Source of the DNA: Rheinheimera texasensis DSM 17496 | GTDB taxonomy: Bacteria; Pseudomonadota; Gammaproteobacteria; Enterobacterales; Alteromonadaceae | Direction of reading: 5' to 3' | DNA: 64,000 nucleotides | NCBI RefSeq assembly: GCF_000711985.1 | Contig: NZ_KL544005.1 | Coordinates: 135,770 to 199,769 of the forward strand | Shown: piece by piece, positions 59,122 through 64,000 of the stretch | How positions within the stretch are numbered: the stretch's first letter is position 1 | How the letters are laid out: each line of letters begins with the position of its first letter | The notes under the pieces: generated by a model | Told to the model about the DNA's origin: nothing | The model's input: only the letters and a program-made list of their open reading frames with translations | The model's database searches: none | Position numbers and translations under genes: made by a program

Positions 59122-59595
59122 TCAGACAATCAGTTCCAACATCGCTGCGCCTCGCGCCGTCAGTGCATGGATGTGCAGCTGACGTGCTTGCGCGCTGGTT
59201 ATTTTTAGTTGCAAATCTAAATCCGGCACCGGTAGCAACGGTTGGCCCCGTTCAGGCCATTCCACCAGACACAGATGCTGTGCGGCAAAATAATCGCGGA
59301 TCCCCATAAATTCGAGCTCTTCGGGGTCATGTAAACGGTACAAATCAAAGTGAAAAACCTGCAGCTCGGCCAGCTGATAACTTTCCACCAGGGTATACGT
59401 CGGGCTTTTTACATTGCCCTGATGGCCAAGCGACTGCAACAAATACCGGCTAAAAGTGGTTTTACCGGCACCAAGGTCACCGTGCAGATACAAGACACCG
59501 CCGTCACGACAGCCTTGGGCCAGTTGGCCGGCGATTTGACGGGTGGCAGCTTCATCACGAAGTTCAATCTGATATGACAGTCCGGACATCGGCAT
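59122..59595 (-). CDS. tsaE: tRNA threonylcarbamoyladenosine biosynthesis ATPase TsaE
   Basis: P-loop ATPase that works with TsaB and TsaD to make t6A37 in tRNA. From the ATG at 59595 it is 157 residues (E. coli 153). Walker A GDLGAGKTTF, SPTYTLVESY, FDLYRL, and VEWPERG near the end are typical. The frame is open to 59739, but that part overlaps the divergent queG start. An ATG two codons later is also possible. Confidence 0.95.
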   Translation of the reverse strand: MPMSGLSYQIELRDEAATRQIAGQLAQGCRDGGVLYLHGDLGAGKTTFSRYLLQSLGHQGNVKSPTYTLVESYQLAELQVFHFDLYRLHDPEELEFMGIRDYFAAQHLCLVEWPERGQPLLPVPDLDLQLKITSAQARQLHIHALTARGAAMLELIV

Positions 59596-59717
59596 TTTGG
59601 CCTGAAAAATTTTAATACTGCGGTATGCTACCAAAATCAGCGGCGCTGCACTACCGCGCGGCATGCTGTGACTCTGTGATACCATAGTTTTATCCGCAAA
59701 TTGATTGCTTTCACCTG

Positions 59718-60860
59718 ATGACTTCAACGCCGCAGACACCCGACTGGACCGCCTTGGCCATACAGATCAAAGACTGGGCCAAAGAGCTTGGCTTTAGTGC
59801 CTGCGGTATTACAGATACGGATTTACAGCCGGAAGAAGCCCGCTTGCAGCAGTGGTTAGATGCCGGTTACCACGGCAGCATGGATTATATGGCAAGCCAC
59901 GGCTTGCTGCGCGCCCGCCCGGCCGAACTGCTGCCTGGCACTTTGCGGGTCATTTCAGTACGGATGGATTATTTACCCGCCGCTGCCGGTTTTGCCACGA
60001 ACCTCGCCGATCCGACGCAAGCCTACATCAGCAGATACGCGCTCGGCCGCGACTATCACAAAGTACTACGTCAACGTTTAAAACAATTGGGCGAGCGCAT
60101 CAGTACGCAGGTGACGGGGTTAGGGTTTCGGCCTTTTGTCGACTCAGCGCCTGTACTGGAACGGCCGCTTGCCGCGAAAGCGGGTCTTGGCTGGATTGGC
60201 AAACACAGCCTGTTGTTGAGCGCCGACGCCGGTTCCTGGTTTTTTCTCGGTGAGCTGTTGGTCAATATCCCATTGCCAACTGACCAACCGGTCACCCAAG
60301 ACTGCGGCAACTGCGTTGCCTGTATAACCAGTTGCCCAACCGGCGCTATTGTTGCGCCTTATGTCGTCGATGCGCGGCGTTGTATCAGCTATCTGACGAT
60401 TGAACTCAAAGACGATATCCCGGAAGACCTGCGGCCTTTGCTTGGCAATCGCATCTATGGCTGCGATGACTGCCAGCTGGTGTGTCCGGTCAACCGCATT
60501 GCGCCGCTAACCCAGGAAGCTGATTTCGCCCGGCGGCCACAGTGGCGAAATCAGTCATTAGTCGATTTATTTAGTTGGAGCGAAGCGGAGTTTCTGCACC
60601 TGACAGAAGGGTCAGCTATCCGCCGCATTGGTTATCAGCGCTGGCAACGCAATATCGCCGTGGCGCTTGGCAATGCACCATATGCGGCGGCAGTGATCGA
60701 ATGTCTGGAGAAATTCAGCGGCGATGCCATGGTGCAGCGTCATGTTGACTGGGCGTTAGCGCTACAGCGGCAGAAAGCCACGGCGGCTGCAGCAGAACTG
60801 AGCCGCGCACAACAACGGCTGGTGCGGATTATTCAGGTAGGTTTACCGAGGGACGCGTAA
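59718..60860 (+). CDS. queG: Epoxyqueuosine reductase QueG
   Basis: Cobalamin- and Fe-S-dependent enzyme that reduces epoxyqueuosine to queuosine in tRNA. 380 residues. The cobalamin-binding N-terminal part includes RPFVDSAPVLERPLA and GWIGKHS; two 4Fe-4S sites follow, CGNCVACITSCPTGAI and CDDCQLVCP. It is divergent from tsaE, as yjeS and yjeE are in E. coli. Its last 32 bases overlap the convergent DUF1289 gene. Confidence 0.95.
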   Translation: MTSTPQTPDWTALAIQIKDWAKELGFSACGITDTDLQPEEARLQQWLDAGYHGSMDYMASHGLLRARPAELLPGTLRVISVRMDYLPAAAGFATNLADPTQAYISRYALGRDYHKVLRQRLKQLGERISTQVTGLGFRPFVDSAPVLERPLAAKAGLGWIGKHSLLLSADAGSWFFLGELLVNIPLPTDQPVTQDCGNCVACITSCPTGAIVAPYVVDARRCISYLTIELKDDIPEDLRPLLGNRIYGCDDCQLVCPVNRIAPLTQEADFARRPQWRNQSLVDLFSWSEAEFLHLTEGSAIRRIGYQRWQRNIAVALGNAPYAAAVIECLEKFSGDAMVQRHVDWALALQRQKATAAAAELSRAQQRLVRIIQVGLPRDA

Positions 60861-61032
60861 GCCCCTGTCCGGCAGGTTGCTGCAATCGCTCTGCAGCCTT
60901 TTGCAAAATCTGCTGTTTTTCCAGGTCAGTCGCCTGATGCCAGCCGGTAATTTCATCGACATGGCGGCCACAACCGAGGCAAATGTCGGATTGGTCCAGA
61001 CAACAATTGCGCACACAAGGATTATCAATCAT
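60829..61032 (-). CDS. DUF1289 family small Cys-rich protein
   Basis: 67 residues with the DUF1289 pattern: PCVRNCCLDQSDICLGCGRHVDEITGW, four conserved cysteines that could bind a metal or Fe-S cluster. The ATG overlaps the stop of the upstream GGDEF/EAL gene (ATGA), so translation is coupled, and its 3' end overlaps queG by 32 bases. Function unknown. Confidence 0.85.
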   Translation of the reverse strand: MIDNPCVRNCCLDQSDICLGCGRHVDEITGWHQATDLEKQQILQKAAERLQQPAGQGLTRPSVNLPE

Positions 61033-63254
61033 CGAAACCTGACCGGTTGCTGCACCACCGAGATCAAATCAGCTTTCGCCAGTGGTCGGGAGAAATAATA
61101 GCCCTGAATAAAATCACAACCGAGCTGCTGCAATACATGGAACTGCTCAGCGGACTCAACACCTTCAGCGACCACCTGCACATCCAGCACTTTTGCCATA
61201 TTAATCAGCACTGCAACTAAAGCCCGCGCTTTGTCCTGTTCGGCAATCAGATTGATAAAACTTTTATCAATCTTAATAAAATCAACCGGATAACGACTCA
61301 GGTAATTCAAGGCTGAATAACCGGTGCCAAAATCATCAATCGCCAGCTGTACACCTTGCTGATGCAGGCTTAACACATTAGCCTGCTGCACTGACACTTT
61401 GTCCATAAACACTGACTCGGTGATTTCCAGAATCAATTGCTCTGGCGTCAGCCCTGCAGCTGCTAACTGCGCTATCCATTCATCGGCGCATTTGGCCTGG
61501 TTAAATTCCTGGCTGCTGCGATTGACCGAGATCTGCAGCTGCAGGCCCATTTGGCTGAACAACTGCATGTCGGCGATGGCTTGCTGCAAAATCCATTCGC
61601 CCAGTGGCCGGATGGCACCGGTGCGCTCAGCGACCGGAATAAAGTCAAAAGGTGGGATCAGCCCACGCTCCGGATGTTGCCAGCGCACCAGCGCTTCGGC
61701 CTTGCTGAAACGCTGATTTACCACATCGTAAATCGGTTGGTACATCAGAAAGAACTGGCGTTGTTCAATGCCTTTGATGATTTCATGGTGCAGGTGGACA
61801 AAGTGGTCCGCTTCTTTTTGCATACCGGCATCATAAAAATGGAAAGTGTTACGGCCAAGATGTTTGGCGGCATACATAGCACGGTCAGCATGCTTCAACA
61901 GGTCAATCGCCAACAGGCCATCATTGGGGTAAATAGCCACACCAATACTGGTCGAAATCGATAACGGCGTGCCATTGACCATAAAGGGCGCATGGAAAGC
62001 ATTTAGTAACGTCTGACAAAATTGCTCCACCAGTTCCGGCTTACCATGCTCCGGCACCACCAGCACAAACTCGTCGCCACCGGAGCGGGCAACCATTTCA
62101 GGCCCGGTTAACTGCTCCAGTAAACGGTCCGCTACCAATTGCAGCAGCTGGTCTCCCACCGGGTGCCCCAGACTTTCATTCACTTGCTTAAATTCATCCA
62201 GATCCAGACTTAATACTGCCAGCTGGCCACCCTGAGCCCGCGCCTGTTTCAGCATCAGTTCCAGTTGTCCCAACAATACAGAGCGATTTGCCAGACCGGT
62301 CAGAGGATCAAAGCTCGCCTGCCAGGCTACGGTTTGCAGTGCCAGCTGCCGTTCCTGCGATAACCGCAATAACACATAAAGCCCAACTGTCAGAATCAGT
62401 GTCAGCAGCAGCCCAATTGGCAGGAACAACGGTGGCAGACCGGCCATCAGAGGTAACCGTTGTTTTGGAAAAGCATGTAAGCGCCAATGGCCATTGGGCA
62501 GACGGATGTTGGCGTAGACCGAGGGCAAACCCTGTAACACCGGGTCCCCCCAAAATAACTCAGTGTTGCTTATCTCGCCATCACGACCAGATAACCCGAG
62601 GTAATAGTGCTCGCGAAACTGTTCCAGCTGCGTTTGTTGCAACAACCTTTCCAGTGGGATCACGGCAGCAATCGCTCCCCATAATTGCTTATCGCCGGCA
62701 AAAACCGGCACCCGCAAGATCAGGCCACTGCCGCCCTGCACCAGTTTTACCGGACCGGCCAGCAGCGGCCCCCCCAAAGCAATTGCCTTTTCAATCGCGG
62801 CGTACTGTTCCGGAATAAGCCGGTAATTGACACCTAAAGCCGCTTCATTACCAGCTCTGGGATAGACGTAACGAATGATTAGATCGGGCGCGAGCGCAAT
62901 ATGACGAAATAACGGATAGTCTTTGAGCAGCAAATCGACACGATTTTCCAGCTCAGCGAGCGGTTGTTGCGGGTGCAGGATAATTTCATTACGCAGTGAT
63001 TCGCTGACCACAACGGCAGTGCGGATAGTCGCCTCCAGTGAGGCGGCATGATGACTGACCTGCTGTAGCAGCTGATAACGTTCGACTTCAATATTTTTTT
63101 GCTGCTGCTGCCAGACCAGAATGCCTAGCAAAGTCAGCAGTATGACCCCGACCATAACTGCAACCCGCACCGGATGTCTGACCAACCAGGACATGCGCAA
63201 TTGCACACCGGGCCTGGTGAGTTTACGTCCTGCATTGAGTTCTCTGCTGGTCAA
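61029..63254 (-). CDS. CHASE-like-GGDEF-EAL membrane c-di-GMP enzyme
   Basis: 741 residues. TM1 (about 28-49), a periplasmic CHASE-like sensor (about 55-265, including PRAGNEAALGVNYR), TM2 (about 272-297), a GGDEF domain with intact SGGDEF (391-396), and an EAL domain with EAL 520-522, Asn578, ITES and DDFG 640-643. Both catalytic sites look functional, so net direction of c-di-GMP turnover cannot be told. The start is a TTG at 63254 with AGGAA six bases upstream. It is followed by the coupled DUF1289 gene. Confidence 0.92.
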   Translation of the reverse strand: MTSRELNAGRKLTRPGVQLRMSWLVRHPVRVAVMVGVILLTLLGILVWQQQQKNIEVERYQLLQQVSHHAASLEATIRTAVVVSESLRNEIILHPQQPLAELENRVDLLLKDYPLFRHIALAPDLIIRYVYPRAGNEAALGVNYRLIPEQYAAIEKAIALGGPLLAGPVKLVQGGSGLILRVPVFAGDKQLWGAIAAVIPLERLLQQTQLEQFREHYYLGLSGRDGEISNTELFWGDPVLQGLPSVYANIRLPNGHWRLHAFPKQRLPLMAGLPPLFLPIGLLLTLILTVGLYVLLRLSQERQLALQTVAWQASFDPLTGLANRSVLLGQLELMLKQARAQGGQLAVLSLDLDEFKQVNESLGHPVGDQLLQLVADRLLEQLTGPEMVARSGGDEFVLVVPEHGKPELVEQFCQTLLNAFHAPFMVNGTPLSISTSIGVAIYPNDGLLAIDLLKHADRAMYAAKHLGRNTFHFYDAGMQKEADHFVHLHHEIIKGIEQRQFFLMYQPIYDVVNQRFSKAEALVRWQHPERGLIPPFDFIPVAERTGAIRPLGEWILQQAIADMQLFSQMGLQLQISVNRSSQEFNQAKCADEWIAQLAAAGLTPEQLILEITESVFMDKVSVQQANVLSLHQQGVQLAIDDFGTGYSALNYLSRYPVDFIKIDKSFINLIAEQDKARALVAVLINMAKVLDVQVVAEGVESAEQFHVLQQLGCDFIQGYYFSRPLAKADLISVVQQPVRFR

Positions 63255-63323
63255 TTGACGTTCCTGTGGCCTTCACTGCGATTAATCTACCAGTTCCTGC
63301 GATGACCCGCCAGTCAGCGCCAT

Positions 63324-63824
63324 TCAGGCAGGTTTACGCACCTTCGGGATCCAGGCCCAGGTATATACAGCTTCAACAGGCTCAATGCCAAGCTGGTCTT
63401 TGATCAGCACCCGGATCACAACTTCACCTTTGTCACTGTGCTGAATATGGGAGATTTGCGCGTCGTCCAGCTGCGCGACAGCTGTCAGCGCACCGGTCGA
63501 ACGTTTCAGATACTGGATTTGCATCGATTTAAGCAGTGGAATCTTGTCGTCAGCCACATGCATGCCCAGCAAAAAACCGCTGGCCGACTCACCCAGCAGC
63601 GCTGTCGCGGCAGCATGCACAGAGCCAATATGGTTTTGTACTTTACGCCGGTTGGCTAAACGCAGTTTCGCCTGCCGAAGGTCAAGCGCTTCGACCTGCA
63701 CGCCGGCAGTGCCGGCGAATTTGATTGTGCGGCCAAACAACAGGGTCAATAACCAGCTGCGGCAAAAAACCGGCGCAGTATTGATTTTCGTGACTAAACG
63801 GTTGAGTTTATTGAGGCTTGGCAT
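63324..63824 (-). CDS. DUF4442 hotdog-fold protein
   Basis: 166 residues with the hotdog pattern of DUF4442/PaaI-like thioesterases: HIGSVHAAATALLGESASGFLLG as the central helix region and KSMQIQYLKRSTGALTAVA as the following strands. Catalytic residues are not obvious. AGGTAAG precedes the ATG. The gene is monocistronic, lying between the GGDEF/EAL gene and tRNA-Gly. Substrate unknown. Confidence 0.8.
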   Translation of the reverse strand: MPSLNKLNRLVTKINTAPVFCRSWLLTLLFGRTIKFAGTAGVQVEALDLRQAKLRLANRRKVQNHIGSVHAAATALLGESASGFLLGMHVADDKIPLLKSMQIQYLKRSTGALTAVAQLDDAQISHIQHSDKGEVVIRVLIKDQLGIEPVEAVYTWAWIPKVRKPA

Positions 63825-63924
63825 ACTGGTCTTACCTGATGAATTTAGCCGCTAAACTAACAGCACAGCCAGCTGTGTGCAAGTATGGAAGTGAACAAGT
63901 AATTTGACCACGAAAAAGGAGAAT

Positions 63925-64000
63925 TGGAGCGGGCAACGAGACTCGAACTCGTGACCTCGACCTTGGCAAGGTAGCGCTCTACCAACTGAGCTATGCCCGC
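63925..64000 (-). tRNA. tRNA-Gly (GCC)
   Basis: 76 bases including the encoded CCA. On the minus strand it reads GCGGGCATAGCTCAG to CGTTGCCCGCTCCA; the anticodon GCC is at 63967-63965. The 5' end is the last base of the window, so the promoter and any further tRNA genes lie outside. Confidence 0.96.

Noticed and set aside
62288..62818. 176-codon plus-strand open frame
   Set aside because: Antisense to the GGDEF-EAL gene, with shadow-like Pro/Ala/Arg composition.
63350..63375. GTATATACAG-like sequence as a LexA box
   Set aside because: It lies inside the DUF4442 coding region and lacks the second CTG half at the right spacing.

Overview
This 64 kb window is chromosomal DNA of a gammaproteobacterium. 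Gene content points to the Alteromonadales-like branch (a Rheinheimera/Alishewanella/Shewanella-type organism; inferred from content, not searched). Pointers are MotX of the sodium-driven polar flagellum, the PanP-type aspartate decarboxylase, TIGR03899 and TIGR04219 family proteins, and several blocks whose gene order matches Escherichia coli. Coding density is high and the longest stretch without a gene is about 300 bases. No rRNA, IS element, prophage or CRISPR array was seen.

Layout. 1-2.5 kb: rplY-pth-ychF on the plus strand. 2.5-4 kb: a POT-family peptide transporter. 4.2-6.5 kb: a Met-Leu-Gln-Gln tRNA operon with a clear promoter and terminator, a small MBOAT-like membrane protein and ubiF; tRNA cluster plus ubiF is the E. 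coli neighbourhood. 6.6-9.7 kb: an exported peroxiredoxin-like protein and the agmatine-to-putrescine pair aguB/aguA. 9.8-12.7 kb: a kexin-like S8 lipoprotein protease followed by a small secreted protein that looks like its dedicated chaperone. 12.8-19.4 kb: DUF885, ppiC, a GNAT acetyltransferase, rhlE, a GIY-YIG protein, an AEC transporter and an M28 peptidase. 19.5-25.1 kb: panP, then the mpl-ubiX-yadG-yadH operon. 25.4-28.8 kb: fbp, ppa and a chemoreceptor.

28.9-39.8 kb is the most accessory-like part. It holds a REC-DUF3369-GGDEF-EAL response regulator, a TIGR03899 protein overlapping tail-to-tail with a hybrid sensor protein whose kinase core looks dead, a PCuAC-DUF2333-beta-barrel operon, a PspC protein, a low-GC locus with a sigma-54-like element and two small unknown proteins, dusA/zur (divergent) and an isolated cheX.

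39.9-61 kb is housekeeping on the minus strand: dnaB-alr, rpsF-priB-rpsR-rplI, rnr-rlmB, motX, purA, then queG(+)/tsaE-amiB-mutL-miaA-hfq-hflX-hflK-hflC-yjeT. It follows E. coli order with two departures: motX sits where E. coli has nsrR, and a kynureninase-like PLP gene lies between hflC and yjeT. 61-64 kb: a DUF1289 protein coupled to a CHASE-like-GGDEF-EAL protein, a DUF4442 hotdog protein, and a tRNA-Gly gene whose 5' end is the last base of the window.

Most of the content is well understood. The less ordinary parts are the protease/chaperone pair, the sigma-54-like small-protein locus, the mini MBOAT-like protein, the kinase-dead hybrid protein and the PLP enzyme inside the hfl operon.
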